From: Pseudomonadota bacterium
GTDB lineage: Bacteria > Pseudomonadota > Gammaproteobacteria > UBA9214
Assembly (NCBI GenBank): GCA_041395565.1
Contig: JAWLAI010000009.1
Span: 62,001 to 126,000 of the forward strand
Direction of reading: 5' to 3'
DNA length: 64,000 nucleotides
Positions 26,789 to 34,997 of this stretch are shown here, piece after piece. Numbering within the stretch: position 1 is the first letter of the stretch; every line of letters begins with the position of its first letter. The notes under the pieces were generated by a model. That model was not told the DNA's origin. It made no database searches and saw nothing but the letters and a program-made list of their open reading frames with translations. Both the position numbers and the translations under genes were made by a program.

Positions 26789-26801
26789 TATCAATTAGTT
26801 G
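26789..26801 (+). promoter_or_regulatory. IHF binding site consensus
   Basis: TATCAATTAGTTG matches the IHF consensus WATCAANNNNTTR at every position. It lies between the sigma-54 promoter (26711-26727) and the upstream GlrR-type palindrome (27060-27077), where a DNA bend would be needed for contact. Confidence 0.6.
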
Positions 26802-27059
26802 AAAAGGCCGGGTCAGACGGCCCTGATCCGCAGTTACCGAAACACCCCACCCTGCTTCGGGACTGCCTGCTGATCGCGCCGAAGATATCGGCCGCACCCG
26901 GAATTATTCATTCTAATTCATGGAGTTGAATCAAACCGGCGGCGCGGTTACACAGCGCCGCATCAGCACGGGCCGCCACCGCCAGCCGGCCGGCTGTCTC
27001 CGTACGGATACGTTTATTTTTATCTGCTATCAGATACTTATGCAGATGCCGTGATTGAG

Positions 27060-27077
27060 TGTCCACAATCGACGACA
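27060..27077. promoter_or_regulatory. GlrR-type activator site TGTC-N10-GACA
   Basis: A perfect TGTC-N10-GACA, the published recognition motif of GlrR upstream of glmY in enterobacteria. A second, half-matching element (TGTC at 26995-26998, followed by the palindrome TCCGTACGGA) lies 65 bp closer to the promoter. The site is about 335-365 bp upstream of the -24 box, long for an enhancer but workable with IHF bending. Confidence 0.65.
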
Positions 27078-27122
27078 GCCAAAACCGGCGACGCCACAGC
27101 CGTCGGCAACCGGCGTTGGCAA

Positions 27123-28490
27123 TCAGGAACTGACCGACTTGAACTGAGGCGGACTGAGTTGATGCTTGTGCAGGAGCTTGTAGAACTCGGTGCGGTTGCG
27201 CTTGGCGATGCGGGCCGCCTGCGCCACGTTACCGTTGGTGATCTGCAGCAACTGGGTGAGATAGTCACGCTCGAACTGGTTACGCGCATCGGCGAAGGAG
27301 GGAATATCCGCGGACTCGTTGCGCAGCGCCCGCTGCACCAGACTGGCAGGTATCAGCGGTGTCGTGGACAATGCCACCGACTGCTCGACGACGTTGTACA
27401 GCTGGCGGACATTACCCGGCCAGGCGGCGTACAGCATCGCCTCCTGCGCCTCGGGCGAGAATCCGCTGATACCGCGCTTTTGTGCATCCGGAAACTGGCG
27501 CAGGAAGTGATTGGCGAGCAGGATGATGTCCTCGCGCCGCTCGGCCAGCGATGGCAGCTCCAGATTGACCACATTGAGCCGGTAATACAGGTCCTCGCGA
27601 AAGGTGCTTTCCTCGACGGCCTGCAGCAGGTCCTGGTGCGTGGCGGAGATGATGCGCACGTCCACGTCGACGTTACCGGTCGAGCCGACCGGACGGATGA
27701 CGCGTTCCTGCAGCGCCCGCAGCAGCTTGACCTGGAAACTGAGCGGCATGTCGCCGATCTCGTCCAGGAACAGCGTGCCGCCCTCGGCGGCACGAAACAA
27801 GCCGGGATGGTCGCGGGTGGCGCCGGTGAAGGCCCCCTTGACGTGCCCGAACAACTCCGATTCGAACAGGGTTTCGGGAATGGCGCTGCAGTTGAGCGCC
27901 ACGAACGGCCGCGCTGCGCGCGGGCTCGCGTTATGGATGGCGCGCGCGAGCAGTTCCTTGCCGGTACCGCTCTGTCCCTGGATCAGGACGCTGGCATCGC
28001 TGTCCGCGATCAGGCGTGCCTGGGTGAGCAGGTTCTCCATCAGCGGGCTGCGCGTCACGATCGCGCTGCGCCACGCCTCGGATTCCGCATCCGGCTGGCT
28101 GATCGGGACATCACCGGTCAGCTTGAGTGCCCGTTCGACATGCTCGAGCAGTACTTTGCTGTTGAACGGCTTGGTAAGATAGCTGAATACGCCGCGGCTG
28201 GTCGCGTCGACGGCATCCGGGATGGTGCCGTGCGCGGTGAGGATCAGCACCGGCAGTCCGGGGTTGCGCTTGTGCACCTGGCCGAACAGCGTGATCCCGT
28301 CCATCCCCGACATCTGCAGGTCAGTGATGATCAGCTGCGGACGGAACAGCGGCAGCTGCGCCAGCGCCTGCTCCCCGCTCTCGACCGCGCTAACCGCGTA
28401 ACCGGCTGCCGACAGGCGCATGGACAGCAGCCGCAGCAGGCTGCTGTCGTCATCTACCAGCAGGATTCTTGGCTTCTCACTGTTGCTCAT
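27123..28490 (-). CDS. glrR: Sigma-54-dependent response regulator GlrR (QseF)
   Basis: A 455-residue NtrC-type regulator. The receiver (1-125) has D13-D15, phospho-acceptor D57 and the TKPF Lys. The AAA+ domain has Walker A GQSGTGKE near residue 173, the sigma-54 contact loop GAFTGA near 225 and Walker B GGTLFLDEIGDM. The C-terminal Fis-type helix-turn-helix reads GNVAQAARIAKRNRTEFYKLL, nearly the same recognition helix as enterobacterial GlrR as I recall it. It overlaps qseG by 14 bp, so the three-gene cluster is co-translated. It is expected to activate RpoN promoters when phosphorylated by GlrK. Confidence 0.95.
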   Translation of the reverse strand: MSNSEKPRILLVDDDSSLLRLLSMRLSAAGYAVSAVESGEQALAQLPLFRPQLIITDLQMSGMDGITLFGQVHKRNPGLPVLILTAHGTIPDAVDATSRGVFSYLTKPFNSKVLLEHVERALKLTGDVPISQPDAESEAWRSAIVTRSPLMENLLTQARLIADSDASVLIQGQSGTGKELLARAIHNASPRAARPFVALNCSAIPETLFESELFGHVKGAFTGATRDHPGLFRAAEGGTLFLDEIGDMPLSFQVKLLRALQERVIRPVGSTGNVDVDVRIISATHQDLLQAVEESTFREDLYYRLNVVNLELPSLAERREDIILLANHFLRQFPDAQKRGISGFSPEAQEAMLYAAWPGNVRQLYNVVEQSVALSTTPLIPASLVQRALRNESADIPSFADARNQFERDYLTQLLQITNGNVAQAARIAKRNRTEFYKLLHKHQLSPPQFKSVSS

Positions 28491-29019
28491 TTTCGATTAC
28501 CGCCGGGGCGTCCCGGCTCTGTATGTTCTGTTCAATCGTGGTCAGGGCCTGCAGCTGCTGCTCGAGCTCCTCGATGCGCCGATTCTGCTCGGTCACCTGC
28601 TTCCACAGTATACTCAGCTTGCGGGCGGACTGTCCCTGCTCGTCCAGCATTTGCTGCAGCACGACGACCATCTCCCGATCGGCCGCAGCTTCCGGCAGCG
28701 GATCAACCTCATCCAGCAGGCGGCGTGCACGCCGGATATCGCGCACCGACTCGCCGCCCAGGGTCATCAGCAGCACCAGGCGCATCCGGTTATCGATGTT
28801 GGGCTTTGCGGCAAAGGACCGCTCCCAGTCTTCTAGGATCTGCTGCTGCTGTTCCGGCGATTTGTCCCGCACCCCATGCAGCGCCTCCAGCCAGATGTTG
28901 GCACCGGACCTGCCATCCACCACCGGCGCCAGCACGGCGGCGCGATAGGGCTGCAGCTCAGCACATCCGCAGAGGCCTGCCAGCAATGCCAGCAGCACGA
29001 ACGTCCGTTTCGATATCAT
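28477..29019 (-). CDS. qseG: QseG/YfhG-like lipoprotein between glrK and glrR
   Basis: A 180-residue lipoprotein with signal peptide VLLALLAGLCGC and lipidated Cys at residue 19. The C-terminal third (about 120-170) is a predicted coiled coil (KQVTEQNRRIEELEQQLQAL). In enterobacteria QseG sits between glrK and glrR and modulates the kinase from the envelope. Start and stop overlap glrK (ATGA) and glrR respectively. Identity with QseG rests mainly on position, size and topology. Confidence 0.8.
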   Translation of the reverse strand: MISKRTFVLLALLAGLCGCAELQPYRAAVLAPVVDGRSGANIWLEALHGVRDKSPEQQQQILEDWERSFAAKPNIDNRMRLVLLMTLGGESVRDIRRARRLLDEVDPLPEAAADREMVVVLQQMLDEQGQSARKLSILWKQVTEQNRRIEELEQQLQALTTIEQNIQSRDAPAVIENEQQ

Positions 29020-30452
29020 GCGGCTTGCTCCAGCGGCAGTATGACGCGCAGACTTGCGCCCTTGCTTTCCGATTTTAGCACGGTGATATTGCCCCCGTGC
29101 GCCTGCGCGTACTCCCGCGCGATCGAGAGTCCAAGACCGGTACCGCGCACCGCACCCTTGTCGGCTGGCGCGCCCTGATAGAAGGCCTCGAACACCAGCT
29201 CCTGCTCCGCATCCGGTATACCCGGACCGGCATCGGTCACCTTGATGATGGCGTATTTCCGGTCAGCGATCAGCGAAATCTGCAGCTCACCGCCGTCCGG
29301 CGAATATTTGATGGCATTGGATACCAGATTATCCACCATGACTCGCAACTTCTCGCGATCGCCCATGAGCCTGACCGGATGCAGGCGAAGTTTCGGCACG
29401 ACCTGGCGCGCGATCATGGCCATCCGGTGATCGGCCAGCACCTCCTCGATCACCACACCGAGATCCACCTGCTTGCGCACCAGCCCGGCCGAGCGGGAAC
29501 GCATGATACTGAAATTGAGCAGGTCCTCGATCAGCTTCTGCAGCTGCAGACTGTTGTCATGGAGTATGTCCACGATCTCACGCTGCTGCTCGTTCAGCTC
29601 GCCGGCCACCTGTTCACGCATCAGTTCGGCACCCTCGCGGATGGCTGTCAGCGGGGTCTTCAGCTCGTGGGAAATGTGCTGCAGGAATTTCTTCTTGTCC
29701 TGCTCCACCTCGAGCAGGCGACTGCGCAGCCAGTCGAGCCGCTCGCCGAGCTGCTGCAGGTCACGCGGGCCGGTGATCTCGGCAGACTCGGAAAACTTGC
29801 CGTCGCCCAGCCGGCGGATTGCGTTATCGATCTGGCGGATGGGGCGCGAGATCAGAAAGGCGAAAATACTGGTCAGTATCAGCACGGAAGGCACGAGCGC
29901 CACTGCCTGGATGACCAGGGTGCGCTTCACTTTTTCCGATTCGTTCTGCATCTGTTCCACGCCGTGGGTGATCAGGTCCTGATTCTCCAACAGGATCTGC
30001 TGCGCCATGCGGCTGAGTTCGATGAACGAAGGCAGGGCATCGTTGGTTTCCGGCGCGTCATGCGGATACGTCAGCAACACGGTATGCAATTCGTCCTCGG
30101 CGATGCGCAATTCCTCGAGCAGGTTGCGCTGTCCCGGCGCCAGCTCGAGCGATTCCAGCCCTTTGGCCGTATCCACGAAGCGCGTGTGGTTTTCCTTGTA
30201 CACCCCGAACAGGACATCATCGCCAAGCACCTGATACTGGCGGGCATTGCGCTCCATGGCCTTGATCGCCTCCATCAGTGTCTGACTGCCCTGGGTGGCG
30301 AATACGCTTTGCAGCAGGGCCTGCTGACCGTGCGTCACCAGGCGGTCGACCGAAATGGTTGCCACCACCAGGGCAACGATCAACGGCAGTGCCACCAGTG
30401 AAAAGCCGGTCAATATGAGCCGGAGGATGGATTTTGGCTGGAAAAAACTCAC
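29016..30452 (-). CDS. glrK: Sensor histidine kinase GlrK (QseE)
   Basis: A 478-residue membrane kinase. Two transmembrane helices (about 12-34 and 185-207) frame a periplasmic helical sensor region; a HAMP linker follows. The phospho-acceptor His lies in HISHELKTPLTAIREGAELM, the N box in NLVSNAIKYSPDGG, and the ATP-lid motifs in DAGPGIPDAEQE and GTGLGLSIAREYAQAHGG. The gene is first of the glrK-qseG-glrR operon and separated by about 310 bp from the downstream end of lipoprotein B. It should phosphorylate GlrR and possibly the stand-alone receiver at 24508-24912. Confidence 0.93.
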   Translation of the reverse strand: MSFFQPKSILRLILTGFSLVALPLIVALVVATISVDRLVTHGQQALLQSVFATQGSQTLMEAIKAMERNARQYQVLGDDVLFGVYKENHTRFVDTAKGLESLELAPGQRNLLEELRIAEDELHTVLLTYPHDAPETNDALPSFIELSRMAQQILLENQDLITHGVEQMQNESEKVKRTLVIQAVALVPSVLILTSIFAFLISRPIRQIDNAIRRLGDGKFSESAEITGPRDLQQLGERLDWLRSRLLEVEQDKKKFLQHISHELKTPLTAIREGAELMREQVAGELNEQQREIVDILHDNSLQLQKLIEDLLNFSIMRSRSAGLVRKQVDLGVVIEEVLADHRMAMIARQVVPKLRLHPVRLMGDREKLRVMVDNLVSNAIKYSPDGGELQISLIADRKYAIIKVTDAGPGIPDAEQELVFEAFYQGAPADKGAVRGTGLGLSIAREYAQAHGGNITVLKSESKGASLRVILPLEQAA

Positions 30453-30765
30453 GGGAAGAATGTCAGTACGTTGCGTATACCGGATTACACAACTGGAACA
30501 ATGCGGATCTTGCGGCCGCTCTCCGGCCGCAGGCTGGCGCCAAGTCTAGCAGAACAATCGTATCTGCAGCAGACGCAACGGCCCGATAACCCCACTGTTG
30601 CAGGGGATGCTTCTGATCCGGGTGCAGGCTTTGCACCCGCCGCGGGTCGTTGCAGCGGGCACGATGCAGCTACACAGAAGCCGGTTGACTGGAGCGAGTT
30701 TCAGGATGACATGCGGACGCGATCGCTGCGAACATGCGCCAACGGCCCGGCGTCACGATGCCCCG

Positions 30766-32484
30766 TCACTGCACGGTCTTGATCACGGGAGACGACTTGG
30801 CGCCCTCCAACCCGTTGCTGTCATAGGTACTGAGCACAACATAGTAGGAACCCAGCGCCAGATCCGTGATTGTAGCCGTCGTGGCCGCTCCGTCAGCGAT
30901 TTCGACCGTATTGCTGTATGCGCCGGGCGTCGTACCGTAGTAGAGCCGGTAGCCGCCTATTTCTGACAGCGACAGTACCGTGCCATCGGCACGTTGCGTC
31001 GGCGCTACCCAGCTCAGTGTCATAATGCCGGTTTGAGCCGGCGCGGCCGTCACCTGGATGGCGAATGCCGCCAGGCTGGTCGTGTCGGTGCCGTCGGTCA
31101 CCGCGATCCGGATCCCGCTGTAGCTGCCCACGTCTGTCGCGCCCGGCGTACCGCCGAGTCGCCCGGTCGTGTTGCTGAAGCTGGCCCAGGCCGGTTTGCC
31201 GCTGATGCTGAAGCTCAGGCTGTCGCCGTCCGCATCGCTCGCCGTGGGCTGGAACTGGTAACTGCTGCCCGCCTGGACCGCACCTGCGGGGCTGCCCCCG
31301 ATCGCCGGCGGCGTGTTCCCGGCCGAGGTCGGCGGCGGCGGGGTGCTGCCGTCCAGCGCCACCACCTGGTTGATGGCGACCTGATCGGTCGTACTGGCCA
31401 GGGCGACCTGGTTTGCGGCGCCGGTCAGGACCAGACCGCCACTGGCCGGGAGCGCTGCGCGCGCTGCGCTCGGCAGGATACCCGGGGCAAGACCGGCGAC
31501 ACCGGTCGCCAATGTCTTTACCTCGGTGCCGGCATCGAGCACCTGCGCCGCAGCCAGCGCAATACGGGTCTGCTCGATCAGCTGGCCGGTAACTGTCACA
31601 CTCTCGGTCAGCTGTGCAGTCGTAATATCGGGCCTGGCGATGGCGATGGCCTGGTCGATGGTGGAGGTCGCGACAACACCTCCGATGCGCAGTCTGTTGG
31701 TGAGGGTTTCTACCAGCACCTGCGCGGATACCACGTTGGCAACGGATGCCGTAAGTGCGTCCGCAGCGGCACCGCCCTGGCCGTCGACACTGCCGTCGAC
31801 CAGATCGGCTGCCAGCGCTGCCATCACCGTGTCGCCGCTGACCGTACCACCGCTCGCCATGATCGCGTCGCGGGTACGCCTGATTGCCTCTCCCAGCGCC
31901 TCACTCGCCTTGACCAGATTCGCGGCGTTGGCCGATGTTATCTCGGCAGTGATCGGATCGGGCACGGCAGTTGCGTCGAGGCCGAAGCCCAGTTCACGCA
32001 TGACGATAATGCGCGCTGCCTCGACATTGTTGCTGCTGAGCCCGCCGGGCGCCCGCTCGGCAAGCATGACGATGAGCGTGCTGAACGGATTGATGTTGAC
32101 CTGCCTGTCGGACGGATTCCGCATGACCGAGGACATCTCGAAGTCGGGTGCCGCACCCGTCACCAGGTCGGTACCCCCGCTGACCACCAGGCGCAGCGGG
32201 TACTGGTTACCCTTCACTTTCAGTGTGGACCTGAAACTTGCGGAACTGTCGCTGGTCATGCTTCCCAGGACCTCGCCGCTGTTGCTGTAGACCGTGATCG
32301 TGGCACCGATCACCGGACCGTCACCGACACTCCCGCTGATCACGACATCCGCCCCGACAACAGACACGGATTGCGCAGGCGCATTCTCATCGAGCACCTC
32401 CAGGCACCCTGCCAGGGGCAGCGTGAGCAACACCCCCAGCATCGACCACTTGAGGAAGCTCCATGTCTTGTGCCATGCCGTCAT
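30766..32484 (-). CDS. Large lipoprotein with Ig-like and fibronectin-III-like domains (paralogue B)
   Basis: Paralogue of the lipoprotein at 24955-26664. I choose the ATG at 32484, which has GGAGA at good spacing; ATGs at 32499 and 32529 are alternatives. Signal peptide LLTLPLAGC gives a lipobox Cys near residue 27. The conserved core starts ISGSVGDGPVIGATITVY and runs about 290 residues, with NINPFSTLIVMLAERAPGG and LVKASEALGEAIRRTRDAI shared almost word for word. Where A has a Gly/Ser/Thr linker, B carries a putative Ig/cadherin-like domain (SDADGDSLSFSISGKPAWAS) before the terminal fibronectin-like domain. Function unknown. No equally convincing sigma-54 site was found upstream. Confidence 0.8.
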   Translation of the reverse strand: MTAWHKTWSFLKWSMLGVLLTLPLAGCLEVLDENAPAQSVSVVGADVVISGSVGDGPVIGATITVYSNSGEVLGSMTSDSSASFRSTLKVKGNQYPLRLVVSGGTDLVTGAAPDFEMSSVMRNPSDRQVNINPFSTLIVMLAERAPGGLSSNNVEAARIIVMRELGFGLDATAVPDPITAEITSANAANLVKASEALGEAIRRTRDAIMASGGTVSGDTVMAALAADLVDGSVDGQGGAAADALTASVANVVSAQVLVETLTNRLRIGGVVATSTIDQAIAIARPDITTAQLTESVTVTGQLIEQTRIALAAAQVLDAGTEVKTLATGVAGLAPGILPSAARAALPASGGLVLTGAANQVALASTTDQVAINQVVALDGSTPPPPTSAGNTPPAIGGSPAGAVQAGSSYQFQPTASDADGDSLSFSISGKPAWASFSNTTGRLGGTPGATDVGSYSGIRIAVTDGTDTTSLAAFAIQVTAAPAQTGIMTLSWVAPTQRADGTVLSLSEIGGYRLYYGTTPGAYSNTVEIADGAATTATITDLALGSYYVVLSTYDSNGLEGAKSSPVIKTVQ

Positions 32485-32781
32485 ACGCGCAATCTCCATG
32501 CGCCCGGCCAGACTGGCCGGGCAAGGCAATAGATACCGGGAAAACCCTTGAAGTATCTTGGGAGAATTCAGGCGTGGCGGGCGTGTCTGTTGCCACAGCG
32601 ACGCTGTGCCTCAGATCACAAAACCGGATTAATATCAGGAGAATGCCGTCCCCGACAGTACAGCTGCCAGGGACTGGGGGATACAGCAGGGTTATGGCTG
32701 CAGGCAGCCCGGCGATGGATTCAGCCGCGGAGGTCCGGCGCGCGCAGTCAGGCCGCTGGCTGCCAGCGGAGAATCAGCAGG

Positions 32782-34260
32782 CTAGCGCGCACCCTTGCCC
32801 AACAGCACCACTTCGGCCGTCTGCAGGAGCACGAGCGCATCGAGCAGGATGCTGTAGTTCTTGACGTAATAGAGGTCGTACTGCAGCTTCTCCAGCCCGT
32901 CTTCCTCGGAAGCCCCGTAGGAATAGCGTATCTGCGCCCAGCCGCTGAGACCCGGTTTGACGCGATGCCGCTCGTTGTAATAGGGAATCTTCTCGGCCAG
33001 GCGCTGCACGAACTCCGGCCGTTCCGGCCGCGGGCCGACGAAACTCATGTCGCCGCGGAGGACGTTGAAGAGCTGCGGAATCTCGTCGATGCGAAACTTA
33101 CGCAGCAGCGCACCGACGCGGGTGATGCGGGAGTCGTTCTTCGTGGCCCAGCGCGCCACGCCGTCCTGCTCCGCGTTGACCAGCATGCTGCGGAACTTGT
33201 AGATCTGGAAGGGAAGGCCGTTCTCACCCACCCGGGTCTGGGTGTAGAACACCGATGCCTTGCCCCGGCTCTCGATCAGCAGCGCGAACATGACGAGCAG
33301 CGTGATCGGTGCGACGATCGGCGCCAGCATCAGCACGGCGGCGATGTCGAACAGCCGTTTCCACATACGCCGGAAGTGGCTGACCCGGAAACCGCTGGAC
33401 AGGAAGATCCAGCTCGGCTGTACGATGTCCAGGCGCACCTTGCCGGTATGCCGCTCGAAGAAGGTGGGCAGGTCGACGACTTCCACGCCGCCCATCTTGC
33501 AGTCCAGCAGATCGTGCACCGGCAGCCCCTTGCGGCGATCGTCCATGGCCAGCACGATCACATCGACGTTCTTTTCGGCGACATACTTCGCCAGCGCACC
33601 CTGGGTATTCACCAGGCTGAGGCTCTTGGCCTGCTCGTGATCTCCTGGTACCGGCATGTAGCTGATGATATTCAGCCCGTCGAGTTCGCCCGCCGACTGC
33701 GATTGCTTGACGAGCCCGGCGCTCCTGCCGTCACCCAGTATCAGCACACGCAGGCGCAGATCGTAGGTTCTCATGATGTTCATGAACGCCAGCCGTACGG
33801 CCATGATGCTGACAAAGCTCACGAAGACGGCCAGTGCCAGCGCGCCGCGGCCGAGGAAGAACGTCGGCACGATGTAGTAGGTCAGACTCAGAATGACCAG
33901 GCCGGCCACCAGGCTGCTGGCGATGCGCACGGCCAGCTCGCTGAGCGACTTTTGCGACTGGCGTTGATAGGCACCGAAGGCGATCAGACTGGAAAGCATG
34001 ATCGCCGCATAGACGAAGGCGCTGTGTGTGTACGAACTGACCGCCTCGTGCCAGGGCATGTCAAACAGGCGCAATTCGATACCGACATAGAACGAAGCGA
34101 ACAGGACGATCAGCTCGATCACGCCCAGGAGGACAAACTCGGTGGGTATGTGATGCCGGAATACCTCGGTGGAGTGCGAGAAGAAACGTACGTTCCCCTT
34201 GTGCGAGGTGCGCTCCTGCCGCCCCGCCTCGTCACGGGATCGAGGTGTGTTATCTGGCAT
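32782..34260 (-). CDS. Priming sugar-phosphate transferase (WcaJ/EpsB-like polyprenyl glycosylphosphotransferase)
   Basis: A 492-residue enzyme that starts repeat-unit synthesis by placing a sugar phosphate on undecaprenyl phosphate. The N-terminal half has four transmembrane helices and a Rossmann-like CoA-binding-type domain (LRVLILGDGRSAGLV). After a further membrane segment (LFDIAAVLMLAPIVAPITLLVMF) comes the catalytic domain with YKFRSML, RKFRIDEIPQLFNVLRGDMS, FVGPRPERPEFV and VKPGLSGWAQI. It matches the subfamily found in XrtA/PEP-CTERM loci. It is divergent from the AsnB-type gene across a 737-bp gap. Confidence 0.93.
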   Translation of the reverse strand: MPDNTPRSRDEAGRQERTSHKGNVRFFSHSTEVFRHHIPTEFVLLGVIELIVLFASFYVGIELRLFDMPWHEAVSSYTHSAFVYAAIMLSSLIAFGAYQRQSQKSLSELAVRIASSLVAGLVILSLTYYIVPTFFLGRGALALAVFVSFVSIMAVRLAFMNIMRTYDLRLRVLILGDGRSAGLVKQSQSAGELDGLNIISYMPVPGDHEQAKSLSLVNTQGALAKYVAEKNVDVIVLAMDDRRKGLPVHDLLDCKMGGVEVVDLPTFFERHTGKVRLDIVQPSWIFLSSGFRVSHFRRMWKRLFDIAAVLMLAPIVAPITLLVMFALLIESRGKASVFYTQTRVGENGLPFQIYKFRSMLVNAEQDGVARWATKNDSRITRVGALLRKFRIDEIPQLFNVLRGDMSFVGPRPERPEFVQRLAEKIPYYNERHRVKPGLSGWAQIRYSYGASEEDGLEKLQYDLYYVKNYSILLDALVLLQTAEVVLLGKGAR

Positions 34261-34997
34261 TTGATCTATTCCGCAATATTTTGAAAAATGTCAAAATTGC
34301 TCATGCCGGATGGCAATCCAAATATACTTATCTATTTGTATTTTAAATAGATTAGTGGCGTCAGTCAGGAGCCGCCGTGAAACCTTGGCGAGTTCGTATA
34401 TTGCTTTGCGCCTGGAAAGTGGCAATAAGTCTCTTCAATATATCCGAAACGGGGAAATAAACAATTCAGACAAAAGTATTAGAGAACCAGTATCCCCGTT
34501 TCAGAAATCTGTTTCCAAGTCACCCAACCATGTGCGCAGACTGCCGAGGACCAAAGGTACCGCTTGCATACCAGACGAAGAACGCATGACGCATCAACTG
34601 AGGTACAGCCTTGCTTGTTTTACGACGCAACTATCGGCTGCAGTTTGAAATTTCCTTAGGAGATGGCCATTGATTTGCATTCACCACGTACAGCCACACA
34701 ACCTGCGGTATATGCTCTGGAGTATCACCCCGCAAATTACGGTACCATGCGCGCAGCGGGCAATACTCGCGCCAACATCACTACAGACAGCAAATCAATC
34801 CGAATCAGTTCACAGCCTTGCTATCGGATCACCGAACATGCAACTTACTGCTCAGTCACGATTGCGCGTTAACCTCTGCCCGTCCATACGACGGTCTCCC
34901 CTACTGACCTCTTCTCTGCCCGCGACAGCCGTGCATGGTATGCCATTTATGACCATCACAACTAGACAACAAATAGTGTAAAGGATTCTGACATTAA
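34261..34997. other. Long AT-rich divergent intergenic region
   Basis: Between the divergent priming transferase and amidotransferase genes lie 737 bp with only short, unsupported frames (60-110 codons, no recognisable motifs). The base composition drops sharply here relative to the first 34 kb, marking the left edge of the AT-richer glycan island. A purine-rich run with AGGAG stands at 34658-34663, but no credible gene follows it. No sigma-54 spacing was found. Confidence 0.5.

Noticed and set aside
30620..30638. GGGTGCA-GGCTT-TGCACCC stem after lipoprotein B
   Set aside because: No T-run follows on either strand, so it does not qualify as an intrinsic terminator.
32581..32595. Sigma-54-like TGGCAACAGACACGC upstream of lipoprotein B (minus strand)
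   Set aside because: The GG/GC spacing is right but the -12 box is ACGC, not TTGC, and no TGTC-N10-GACA or good IHF site lies upstream, so it falls below the standard set by the two accepted sites.
34310..34981. Short plus-strand frames between the priming transferase and the amidotransferase
   Set aside because: No motifs, no ribosome sites, low-information composition; best explained as non-coding leader.
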